This document shows positions 19,543-25,048 of a stretch of DNA of 25,048 nt, in pieces. The stretch is taken from the IMG/VR virus record IMGVR_UViG_3300009610_000085, positions 1 through 25,048 of that record; one strand, written 5' to 3'. Origin of the DNA: a virus. Numbering within the stretch: position 1 is the stretch's first letter; each line of letters begins with the position of its first letter. The notes under the pieces were generated by a model. That model saw only the letters and a program-made list of their open reading frames with translations, was not told where the DNA came from and ran no database searches. A program made the position numbers and the translations under genes.

Positions 19543-19725
19543 CTATCCTCGATCCGGGTCAATCTCGAAGTCCCGGTACTTGTCCAGCCACGTCGGATAG
19601 GGCTCGCCTGCCCGGCGCGCGGTCTCCCGAATCTGGTTGGCTGTCCGCGTCCACAGCACGCGCCGCAGCCGCAGCAGCGCCGCCTCGTCCAGCCGACTTG
19701 CCAGCGGAGCTATTCGAGCCGCCAA
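19543..19725 (-). CDS. Small hypothetical protein after RusA
   Basis: A 60-residue basic helical protein starting at a TTG (AARIAPLASRLDEAALLRLR and ending YRDFEIDPDRG). AGGTG lies about seven bases upstream, and the frame overlaps the end of rusA by 16 bases. The uncommon start codon keeps confidence moderate. Such short proteins often follow rusA in phage operons, but no function is known to me. Confidence 0.58.
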   Translation of the reverse strand: MAARIAPLASRLDEAALLRLRRVLWTRTANQIRETARRAGEPYPTWLDKYRDFEIDPDRG

Positions 19726-20099
19726 ACAGACACCTGCAGCGGCTCGGTCGCCGGCACCCGGCGCACTTCGTATTCGTCGACCCAGCGGTCATCCTTGATG
19801 ACGTTCATCGTCTTCAGCACGTCCAGAACCGGCTTCAGGTTATCGATGTCCCGACGATAATCGAGCGGCGCCAGCACCTCGACCCGGACGTGCTTCCAGC
19901 CCTCGCGCGGGCAGCCGGACGCCATGATGAGCATCTGCGCCTCGCGCTGCCATGCCGTGTATTCCGAGGTCTTGGCGCGGCCCTTGCCGTCGCGGCGCGG
20001 CACGTAGAGATTGTTCGTGCTCGGCGGGGCCACCGGCAGCACGACCCGGAAATCCGGCTCAACCACGCGGACCGCCCCGCACGCGCGGCAGCGGGCCAT
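19710..20099 (-). CDS. rusA: RusA-type Holliday junction resolvase
   Basis: The 129-residue protein has the RusA hallmarks: an N-terminal strand ending LPVAPPSTNNLYVPRRDG (21-38) and the catalytic D80-YRR-D84-I-D86-NLKPVLDVL, followed by KDDRWVDEYEVRRV. RusA is a dimeric metal-dependent resolvase that cuts Holliday junctions symmetrically. The start lies in the end of the preceding gene (41-base overlap) without a clear ribosome site. An unusual CxxC-containing N-terminus (MARCRACGAVRVV) precedes the domain. It stands in the replication operon, where it would process recombination intermediates. Confidence 0.92.
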   Translation of the reverse strand: MARCRACGAVRVVEPDFRVVLPVAPPSTNNLYVPRRDGKGRAKTSEYTAWQREAQMLIMASGCPREGWKHVRVEVLAPLDYRRDIDNLKPVLDVLKTMNVIKDDRWVDEYEVRRVPATEPLQVSVWRLE

Positions 20100-20394
20100 C
20101 GGCCGGACGGCGAGCCCGGTACTGCTGCGGCGGCCCGTCCTCCAGAAACGAGCCGCCCTCGACCGGCAGGAGCCACCCCTCGCGCACCATCGTGCGAAAC
20201 GCACGCTCCCCGAGAGGCTTGCCCTTCTCGCCGTGCACCAGGGAGCCATCGTCGTAGCGGTACTCCGGCCCCCCTTCGGTCAGCGTAACGCTGATGTAGC
20301 CGGCGGCGACCCGGCGAAGAACCGTCGTCACGCGCGGGGTCGGCAGCGGCACCTGCTTGTAGCCGAGATTCCGCTCATCCTTGGATAGCGACAC
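20059..20394 (-). CDS. Hypothetical protein of the replication operon
   Basis: A 111-residue protein read from a GTG with GGGAGGGGG upstream. It reads VSLSKDERNLGYKQVPLPTP and has a beta-rich centre (GYISVTLTEGGPEYRYDDGS) and FRTMVREGWLLPVEGG. It overlaps the repressor-like gene by 20 bases and rusA by 41. The 3' overlap with rusA may be where the frame becomes degenerate. No family is recognised. Confidence 0.68.
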   Translation of the reverse strand: MSLSKDERNLGYKQVPLPTPRVTTVLRRVAAGYISVTLTEGGPEYRYDDGSLVHGEKGKPLGERAFRTMVREGWLLPVEGGSFLEDGPPQQYRARRPADGPLPRVRGGPRG

Positions 20395-20653
20395 CGCCCC
20401 CTCCCCTGCGAGTGTATTTACGAGCCGGCCGGGGCTCGACCTTGCACCAGTCGCCGTAAAGCACCTGCGCGGCGATCCCGGTCTCGGCCTCGATCCGCTC
20501 GAGCGTCGAGGTTCGAAAGAACTCCGGCGAGCGGTGCGAGCGGACGCCGGCCAGCGCATAGGCCGCCGCCTTGGAAATGCCGTGGCGCACGGCGAACGCC
20601 GAGGGATTGTCCCCCCGGCCCTCCAGCCAGATCGCGAATGTCGTTTTGTTCAT
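20375..20653 (-). CDS. Small HTH regulator at a divergent promoter
   Basis: This 92-residue protein begins MNKTTFAIWLEGRGDNPSAF and has an XRE/Cro-like HTH (AVRHGISKAAAYALAGVRSH, then TLERIEAETGIAAQVLYGDW). It opens the leftward replication operon and faces the rightward recombination operon across an 83-base gap with shared promoter elements, a layout like cro/cI switches. The basic tail is Gly/Arg-rich. Whether it represses both directions is inference. Confidence 0.8.
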   Translation of the reverse strand: MNKTTFAIWLEGRGDNPSAFAVRHGISKAAAYALAGVRSHRSPEFFRTSTLERIEAETGIAAQVLYGDWCKVEPRPARKYTRRGGGGVAIQG

Positions 20654-20670
20654 TGCGTGGACCGTGTAGC

Positions 20671-20727
20671 ATTTTCCGCTTGACGGCACAATCTCTTTTT
20701 GCGAGTGTCCGGCGTCAACCACGGGAG
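20671..20727 (+). promoter_or_regulatory. Control region for the rightward recombination operon
   Basis: TTTTCCGCTTGACGG (20672-20686) repeats the operator/-35 string found at 15195, and GTCAACCACGGGAG (20714-20727) repeats the leader found at 15237. A clear -10 box is not visible (gagtgt is the best at the right distance), so the exact start is uncertain. Confidence 0.5.
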
Positions 20728-20736
20728 CAGCCGAAA

Positions 20737-20910
20737 ATGTCACAGCTTGAAGAAGTCGCGATGCGCCACGCCAAGGCGCTGGGCTACGCGGAGGCAATGC
20801 TGGTCGCCATCGAGGTCTTGGCGGACGACCCGGTGCGGGTGCGCGCGGCGGTCGCCGAGGCCAAGGCCGAGATCGCGCGGATTTGCGCGGGCGCCGAGGT
20901 GCCGAAATGA
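20737..20910 (+). CDS. Small helical protein, first of the rightward operon
   Basis: A 57-residue helical protein, MSQLEEVAMRHAKALGYAEA onward, ends AEIARICAGAEVPK. The start follows GGGAG in the conserved leader. The stop overlaps the next gene (ATGA). The function is unknown; it is the promoter-proximal gene of the recombination operon and could be a small regulator. Confidence 0.78.
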   Translation: MSQLEEVAMRHAKALGYAEAMLVAIEVLADDPVRVRAAVAEAKAEIARICAGAEVPK

Positions 20911-21386
20911 GCGAGCCCCGACTAACTGGGCGACAGCAAGAGTTTCTCCCGCGATTTGAGGCTGGGTGCGAACCCGAGCCGAACAGCGGCTGCTGGATTT
21001 GGCTAGGGCACCTCACGCCGAAGGGTTATGGCCGTATCCAGTGGGGCGGGACCGAAATCTATGTCCACCGCGCCGCTTGGTTGTTCTTTCGGGGGCCGAT
21101 AGGCGATGGTCTGGAGATTGACCACCTGTGTCGGATGCGCTGTTGCGTCAACCCGGATCACCTGGAGCCGGTGACGCACGCCGATAATGTCAGGCGCAGC
21201 GACGCTGGGAAGCTTCTGCGCGCCAGGATGCTGGCCAAGGATTCTTGCCCAAACGGACACCCCTACGCCGGCTCTCGGATCGATGCTAACGGGCACCGAG
21301 TCTGCTACCAGTGCCAAAAGGCAAAGTGGACAAAAAGGAACGCCCAAATCTCCGAAAAGCGGAGGCTCGCGCGATGCTCGGCCTAA
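20907..21386 (+). CDS. HNH endonuclease
   Basis: The 159-residue protein has the phage HNH pattern GCWIWLGHLTPKGYGRIQWG, then HRAAWLFFRGPIGDGLEIDH, then CRMRCCVNPDHLEPVTHADN. A C-terminal cysteine group follows (CPNGHPYAG and CYQCQKAKW), probably a second zinc site. The histidines and Asn of the HNH core are intact. It starts within the previous stop and ends overlapping the exonuclease gene. It may be a homing-type nuclease or a packaging-type HNH; position in the recombination operon favours the former. Confidence 0.9.
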   Translation: MSEPRLTGRQQEFLPRFEAGCEPEPNSGCWIWLGHLTPKGYGRIQWGGTEIYVHRAAWLFFRGPIGDGLEIDHLCRMRCCVNPDHLEPVTHADNVRRSDAGKLLRARMLAKDSCPNGHPYAGSRIDANGHRVCYQCQKAKWTKRNAQISEKRRLARCSA

Positions 21387-22288
21387 GCAAGGAGCAGATC
21401 GCCGCGCGACGCAGGTACGTCCAAGCAGGCGACGCGGCCAAAATAATGGCCGGCGAGTGGCGCTCGGTGTGGCGCGAGAAGAAGGGTCTTGCTGAGGGGG
21501 ATAATCTGTCTGGCGTGCTGCCGGTACAGCTTGGCAGCATGACGGAACCTTTTAATTTGGCGTGGGCCGAGAGAACTACGGGCCGAGAAATCAACTACTA
21601 CAGCGGCAACCCGCTGATGCGCGAGATATGGAGCGCGCTGCACGGCCCAGACTCGGTGGCGACCGGGTTCTACGCAAATATGTACGAGGATGAGCTTCAG
21701 ATCAGCGAGGCTTATCCCTGGATGGCATGCAATTTGGACGGCATGACAACAACTCCCCAGGGACATCGCTGCGTCATCGACGCCAAGCATTTGGGGCAAG
21801 CCTATGAACAGGAGGTTTTGCGTTATACCGCCGCCGGCACACATCAGGCGACCGTCATGGGCTGCGACTGGTGGGCGCTGTCATGCCTGATCGGAAACCG
21901 CAAGCACGAGATTATCTACCAAGAGGTTGACGTGCTGTACCAGGCGGCGCTGATCGCCAAGGAACGCGCATTCTGGCGGCACGTCGAGGCCGACGAAGAG
22001 CCGCAGGACGAGGCAGCTCCGGTCGCCCCGCCAAAGCCGCAGCCGAAACGCCGCGAGATCCTGCTGGACGTGACGCCGGAGGCCGAGCGGCCGAACTGGG
22101 CCGGGGAATTTCAGCGGCTGGCCCGCGATTTCGCCGAGACGCACGGCGCGGCGGTGAAGCACGCGATCGTGCGCAGGGAGATGACCGCCCTGGTGCCAGA
22201 GGATGTCGGGCTTTGTCAACTGGGGCTGGTTCGCCTGAAGCGCGACGGCAGGGGTGTCTCAATCTCAATGGAGAAACCGGAATGCTGA
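21374..22288 (+). CDS. YqaJ-like PD-(D/E)XK exonuclease
   Basis: A 304-residue protein beginning MLGLSKEQIAARRRYVQAGD, with GGAGG eight bases upstream. It contains the YqaJ/lambda-exonuclease-type pattern: GSMTEPFNLAWAERTTG (about 56-72), ACNLDGM with catalytic-type Asp, CVIDAKHLGQAYEQEVLRYT (about 134-153), and then the HQATVMGCDWWALSCLIGN segment. D...DAK provides the acid-acid-Lys set. It would resect duplex ends 5' to 3' for the ERF annealing protein encoded four genes later. A Pro/Lys linker and an extra C-terminal region (about 215-304) follow. Confidence 0.88.
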   Translation: MLGLSKEQIAARRRYVQAGDAAKIMAGEWRSVWREKKGLAEGDNLSGVLPVQLGSMTEPFNLAWAERTTGREINYYSGNPLMREIWSALHGPDSVATGFYANMYEDELQISEAYPWMACNLDGMTTTPQGHRCVIDAKHLGQAYEQEVLRYTAAGTHQATVMGCDWWALSCLIGNRKHEIIYQEVDVLYQAALIAKERAFWRHVEADEEPQDEAAPVAPPKPQPKRREILLDVTPEAERPNWAGEFQRLARDFAETHGAAVKHAIVRREMTALVPEDVGLCQLGLVRLKRDGRGVSISMEKPEC

Positions 22289-22476
22289 ACCTCGACGACG
22301 AAGAGATCGAGACGCTGCGGCTTGCCCTGGAAATTGCGGTCCAGGCCGCTGGCGATCGGATGGGGTTGCGCACCCGGGCCGACGAGCGCTGCTGCCACTT
22401 TTGCGTCAAGCGCTTCGCGGCGCTAACCGAGCGGCTGATCCAGTACCAGAAAGACATCGCGGAAGGGGAAGTCTGA
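22282..22476 (+). CDS. Small hypothetical protein
   Basis: A 64-residue protein, MLNLDDEEIETLRLALEIAV onward, with a helical N-terminus and a CCHFCVK cluster. The start overlaps the exonuclease stop and GGAG stands ahead of it; the stop is overlapped by the next ATG (TGATG). It belongs to the recombination operon; function unknown. Confidence 0.75.
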   Translation: MLNLDDEEIETLRLALEIAVQAAGDRMGLRTRADERCCHFCVKRFAALTERLIQYQKDIAEGEV

Positions 22477-22622
22477 TGGCTGACGGCCCTGACTTCAACA
22501 GCATCGAGGGCGCTTGGCGGAGCCTTATCAAAGCCATGCCGGGGATGGACAGCCCGGACTTCGAGGGCGGGCCAACGGGAATCGCGAATGTCGCGCCTGC
22601 ATTCGGCGGCGCGCGGCAATAA
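22476..22622 (+). CDS. 48-residue hypothetical protein
   Basis: A very short gene reads MADGPDFNSIEGAWRSLIKA and ends NVAPAFGGARQ. GGAAGGGG precedes it and its ATG overlaps the previous stop. Its coding appears genuine from the spacing of the operon, but nothing can be said of function. Confidence 0.65.
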   Translation: MADGPDFNSIEGAWRSLIKAMPGMDSPDFEGGPTGIANVAPAFGGARQ

Positions 22623-22640
22623 GAAGGAGTAAAATATAAA

Positions 22641-22853
22641 ATGGCAGAAATGAGAGAAGTCCGAAGTAGCAATGTGCGCGCAGTGGGATGGGATGAAGAC
22701 ACTGGAGAACTTTTGGTCGAATTTCGGAATGGGTCACTCTATTCCTACCCCTCTGCCGGCGAGGCCGCATACCAGGACTTGCTTACTACAGACTCCCCTG
22801 GATCGTATGTATCAAAGTGGTTGCGGAACCAACCCTCACGCAAGGTAAAGTAA
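22641..22853 (+). CDS. KTSC-domain protein
   Basis: A 70-residue protein with the KTSC domain: REVRSSNVRAVGWDEDTGEL, then LVEFRNGSLYSYPSAGEAAY and SPGSYVSKWLRN. The fold is small and is often found in or near RNA/DNA metabolism genes in phages and bacteria; its biochemical role is not settled. AAGGAG precedes the ATG. Base composition is visibly lower in GC than its neighbours, which suggests recent acquisition. It stands between the exonuclease group and erf. Confidence 0.9.
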   Translation: MAEMREVRSSNVRAVGWDEDTGELLVEFRNGSLYSYPSAGEAAYQDLLTTDSPGSYVSKWLRNQPSRKVK

Positions 22854-22854
22854 A

Positions 22855-23604
22855 ATGACAATGCCCCCTGAGATCGCCGCCGCTATCGTCGCGGTCAAGA
22901 AGCAGATCCGCCGCCTCGGCGTCGACGAGCGCAACGAGCACGCGCGATACAACTATGTCAGCGTCGACAAGTTCTACGAGATCATCGGCCCACTGATGGC
23001 CGATGCCGGCCTCGCGCTTCTCATCAACGAAGCGGAAAGTGAGGTCCGCGTCTCGGAGGGCGAGAAGAAAACACCCTGGCTGTTCGCCAGCTACGAGCTG
23101 ACGTTCCTGCACGAGTCAGGCGTGATGTCGACGCTGCCGATGTCGCGCACGCTGGCTATGCCGATCAATGGGCCGCAGACCTATGGCGCGGCGCAGAGCT
23201 ACGTCGAGAAGCAGTTCCTGCGGCAGGTCTTCAAGGTGCCGACCGGCGAGAAGGACGCCGACGAGACGGCGCAGGGCGAGGGCGCTCCCGCCAGCGGTGC
23301 CTCGCGCGGCAACGGTGCCACCCGTGCCCCGCAGCGCCAACAGGCCGCACCAGCGCTCTCGGACGCTGCCGCCGAGGTGCAGAAGCGGTGGAAGGAGATC
23401 GCCCGCGACATCGACATCGAGGAGGACAAGGAGATGCTGACGCGCCTTGGCGAGTGGCAGGCGTTCGAGACCCTCGACCGGCTGAGCAGCGAACTCGGGC
23501 CGCCGCCGCAGCATGCGGAACGCATGACCCTGCTTCAAACCCGGGCCGCCAAGCGCCGCGAGCACCTCGTCGGCTCGCTGGCTCCGTTTGGGGGCGAGCG
23601 GTGA
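22855..23604 (+). CDS. erf: ERF-family single-strand annealing protein
   Basis: The 249-residue protein has the ERF core in its first 135 residues: EHARYNYVSVDKFYEIIGPL (28-47), a strand with WLFASYELTFLHESG, then MPINGPQTYGAAQSYVEKQF (103-122) and LRQVFKV. The rest is a linker rich in Ala/Gln/Arg and a helical C-terminus. ERF proteins anneal complementary single strands, here probably with the YqaJ-like exonuclease. Two bases separate it from the KTSC gene. Confidence 0.93.
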   Translation: MTMPPEIAAAIVAVKKQIRRLGVDERNEHARYNYVSVDKFYEIIGPLMADAGLALLINEAESEVRVSEGEKKTPWLFASYELTFLHESGVMSTLPMSRTLAMPINGPQTYGAAQSYVEKQFLRQVFKVPTGEKDADETAQGEGAPASGASRGNGATRAPQRQQAAPALSDAAAEVQKRWKEIARDIDIEEDKEMLTRLGEWQAFETLDRLSSELGPPPQHAERMTLLQTRAAKRREHLVGSLAPFGGER

Positions 23605-23882
23605 GCGGCGAACTCAGGTGCTACTGTGTGTCGATCGTCCTTGAGGGCAACCGCCCGTTCACGAACCTGCTGGTCGCCCCAAGCGCCGAGGCGGCGGCGG
23701 CGATCTCCGGCGTCGTGGCCGGCCGGACGATGCCCGATGGCGAGGTCGCGGCGGTCGTGGTCATGGAGATCGGCGAGGACTGGCTGCGGCGCTCCTTACG
23801 GATGATCGAGGGGAAGCAGCCGGCCGTCGTCTCGCTGGTCAGCGACAACCTGCGGCCGCCAGAGACGCCGGGGGCCGCGTAG
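23601..23882 (+). CDS. Hypothetical protein
   Basis: A 93-residue protein from a GTG that overlaps the erf stop (GTGA). It reads VSGELRCYCVSIVLEGNRPF and contains APSAEAAAAISGVVAG and DGEVAAVVVMEIGEDWLRRS. It is alpha/beta in appearance. The first half is similar in character to small phage proteins with 'Y.V.......P....V.A.S...A', but no function is known to me. Confidence 0.75.
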   Translation: MSGELRCYCVSIVLEGNRPFTNLLVAPSAEAAAAISGVVAGRTMPDGEVAAVVVMEIGEDWLRRSLRMIEGKQPAVVSLVSDNLRPPETPGAA

Positions 23883-24374
23883 GTGGCATCGTTCCTGGCA
23901 GCCGCCCATTTAGACCCATTCGATTTAATTGGGTCTTTACGTCAGAGGATTGGGCTGTTCAAGGACGATGGCGGCGGCACGCTGGTCTGCCCGGTGCGCC
24001 GCCCGCGTGATGACGGCAAATTCACGATCCCACCCTACGCCGCCGCCGGCAAGTGGGCCGAGCTGAACAATGCGATCCAGCGGGTGAGGCGCCTTGGCGA
24101 CCAGATGGGCGGCATAGACCTCGGCCGCATCGACCTGGAGCTGCTGCCGGCCGGGGCCTGCATGGCTTGGCGCCAGGGCGGCGAGGACGAGCACGCGATC
24201 CTGATGCTGCGGACGAGCCCGGCGGTGACGTGGTTCTGCGGCCCCGAGATCATGATGCCGACGACCGGCCTCCTGGTGCTGGTCAACCGCCTCGCCCCCC
24301 GCAGCGCGATCAACATGGGCGACAGCGCGGCGATCTGGCTGGCGATAGATTTCAAGAGGAAGGCTGAGCCATGA
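23883..24374 (+). CDS. Protein resembling a degenerate 2OG-hydroxylase-like double-stranded beta helix
   Basis: The 163-residue product starts from a GTG directly after the previous stop. Its centre, IDLELLPAGACMAWRQGGED, and its end, LLVLVNRLAPRSAINMGDSA then AIWLAIDFKRK, have the shape of an Asp/Asn beta-hydroxylase-like fold, where 'P-G...H.D' and 'H.V.N.GD..R..L..D' are usual. The iron-binding histidines are replaced (W and R/A), so if homologous it is not an active oxygenase. The end overlaps the next ATG (ATGA). Confidence 0.72.
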   Translation: MASFLAAAHLDPFDLIGSLRQRIGLFKDDGGGTLVCPVRRPRDDGKFTIPPYAAAGKWAELNNAIQRVRRLGDQMGGIDLGRIDLELLPAGACMAWRQGGEDEHAILMLRTSPAVTWFCGPEIMMPTTGLLVLVNRLAPRSAINMGDSAAIWLAIDFKRKAEP

Positions 24375-24784
24375 CGGGTGAAGTGACGCGAGAGGATATG
24401 GCAGCGGCGGTACGTCGGGAAGCTGAGGATCGCGGGCGGGCAGAAGGGTACTGGCCGAGCCCGAAAGACGAAGCCCACTGGCGAGCCCTACAGGCGGCTC
24501 AGCGCGAGCTTGAGGCGGGCGGGTGGCGGTCGATAGACGATGCTGCTCGAAATTCGGATGAGGAATGGTTGCTCGGCACGACCGAGAGCGACTTCATGGT
24601 CGTCGCGTTCTGGGACGACACCAAGGACGACTTCCAATGGCAAACTGCTGACGGCCCCGGCTACCGAGCGGGCGCATTCACCCACTACATGCCGAAGCCA
24701 CGCCCTCCCACCGCCAGCGACGGAGGCAAGGAGAAGCTTGATTGGTCCGGCATTCGCTTTCGTGGGAGTTGTACCGATGTCTGA
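24371..24784 (+). CDS. DUF551-like phage protein
   Basis: A 137-residue protein with a charged helical N-terminus and a C-terminal DUF551-like region: GWRSIDDAARNSDEEWLLGT (about 51-70), a tryptophan-containing strand, and AFTHYMPKPRPP (about 101-112), the counterpart of the family's THWMPLPEPP. The family is common and uncharacterised in phages. It starts within the previous stop. The final 20 residues, GKEKLDWSGIRFRGSCTDV, may be a recent addition or read into the next gene's ribosome site. Confidence 0.8.
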   Translation: MTGEVTREDMAAAVRREAEDRGRAEGYWPSPKDEAHWRALQAAQRELEAGGWRSIDDAARNSDEEWLLGTTESDFMVVAFWDDTKDDFQWQTADGPGYRAGAFTHYMPKPRPPTASDGGKEKLDWSGIRFRGSCTDV

Positions 24785-25048
24785 CACCCCCTCCCCGGAG
24801 CGCGCCACGGCCGAGCCGAGCGAGGAGGCCGCACTACGAGCGGAAATTAAACGGGTGTGCTGGGGGCGCTTTATCAGCGAGAGCGAGTTCGATCAACTCC
24901 TCGACCGCTTCCGCGCGGCCGGCGTGCGGGAGGACAGCCTCACGCCACGATTACGCGCACTCTCGATAGCTAATCAACATGCGTCGCTGTTCACTTCAGT
25001 AGGCGCTAGGGAACAAGTTGCAGAGTCTATCGAGAAGCACATCACCGC
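24777..25048 (+). CDS. Hypothetical protein, cut by the right edge
   Basis: An open frame of 90 codons begins MSDTPSPERATAEPSEEAAL and continues to the window end. It has an RAEIKRVCWGRFISESEFDQ segment and ends within EQVAESIEKHITA. GGGAG precedes the ATG, which overlaps the previous stop by eight bases. The mixture of charged helices gives no family. Confidence 0.7.
   Translation, partial: MSDTPSPERATAEPSEEAALRAEIKRVCWGRFISESEFDQLLDRFRAAGVREDSLTPRLRALSIANQHASLFTSVGAREQVAESIEKHIT

Overview
The window looks like part of a high-GC double-stranded DNA tailed phage (or prophage) of an alphaproteobacterium. The phage assignment rests on a recognisable head and packaging module (terminase large subunit, portal, probable scaffold, N4-gp56-type major capsid protein) and on a recombination and replication module (RusA, YqaJ-type exonuclease, ERF annealing protein, an O/DnaT-like initiator). 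The host guess rests on CTTGAC-type -35 elements and strongly GC-biased coding; it is inference. No integrase, lysis gene or tRNA is visible, so lifestyle cannot be decided.

Layout. From 12,249 down to 1 the genes run leftward: three small genes, a C5-cytosine methyltransferase, TerL, a 234-residue RAMP/Cas7-like unknown, two unknowns, the portal, a NUMOD4/HNH endonuclease, a scaffold-like protein, the capsid protein, and the start of one more gene. An endonuclease VII-type gene sits on the opposite strand between the capsid gene and that last gene. From 12,404 to 18,271 mostly small accessory genes run rightward, several starting from a recurring promoter and leader cassette, with one two-gene leftward pair (14,754-15,133). 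A leftward replication operon (20,653 to 18,279) carries two small HTH proteins, RusA and an initiator whose coding sequence contains five dyad iterons next to an AT-rich stretch, arranged like the lambda origin. From 20,737 to the right edge a rightward, tightly overlapping operon carries an HNH nuclease, a YqaJ-like exonuclease, a KTSC protein, an ERF recombinase and several unknowns.

Most notable. (1) Three blocks of strictly phased CCNNN pentamers (NNNGG on the sense strand) lie downstream of, inside and upstream of the RAMP-like gene, whose leader can also fold into a long hairpin ending at its ribosome binding site. This looks like a coherent, undescribed array-plus-protein locus. (2) A perfect 16-bp chromosomal-type parS palindrome lies inside the portal gene. 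(3) Iterons inside the initiator gene make a candidate origin. (4) The HNH gene behind the portal ends in a copy of the portal's own C-terminus, a footprint of a homing-type insertion. (5) A terminator/promoter/leader cassette recurs at several early genes.

Gene pairs that probably work together: TerL, portal, scaffold and capsid protein for head assembly; YqaJ exonuclease and ERF for single-strand annealing recombination; RusA and endonuclease VII for junction resolution; the methyltransferase for protection of phage DNA. All functional calls are from reading the sequence; no database search was run.
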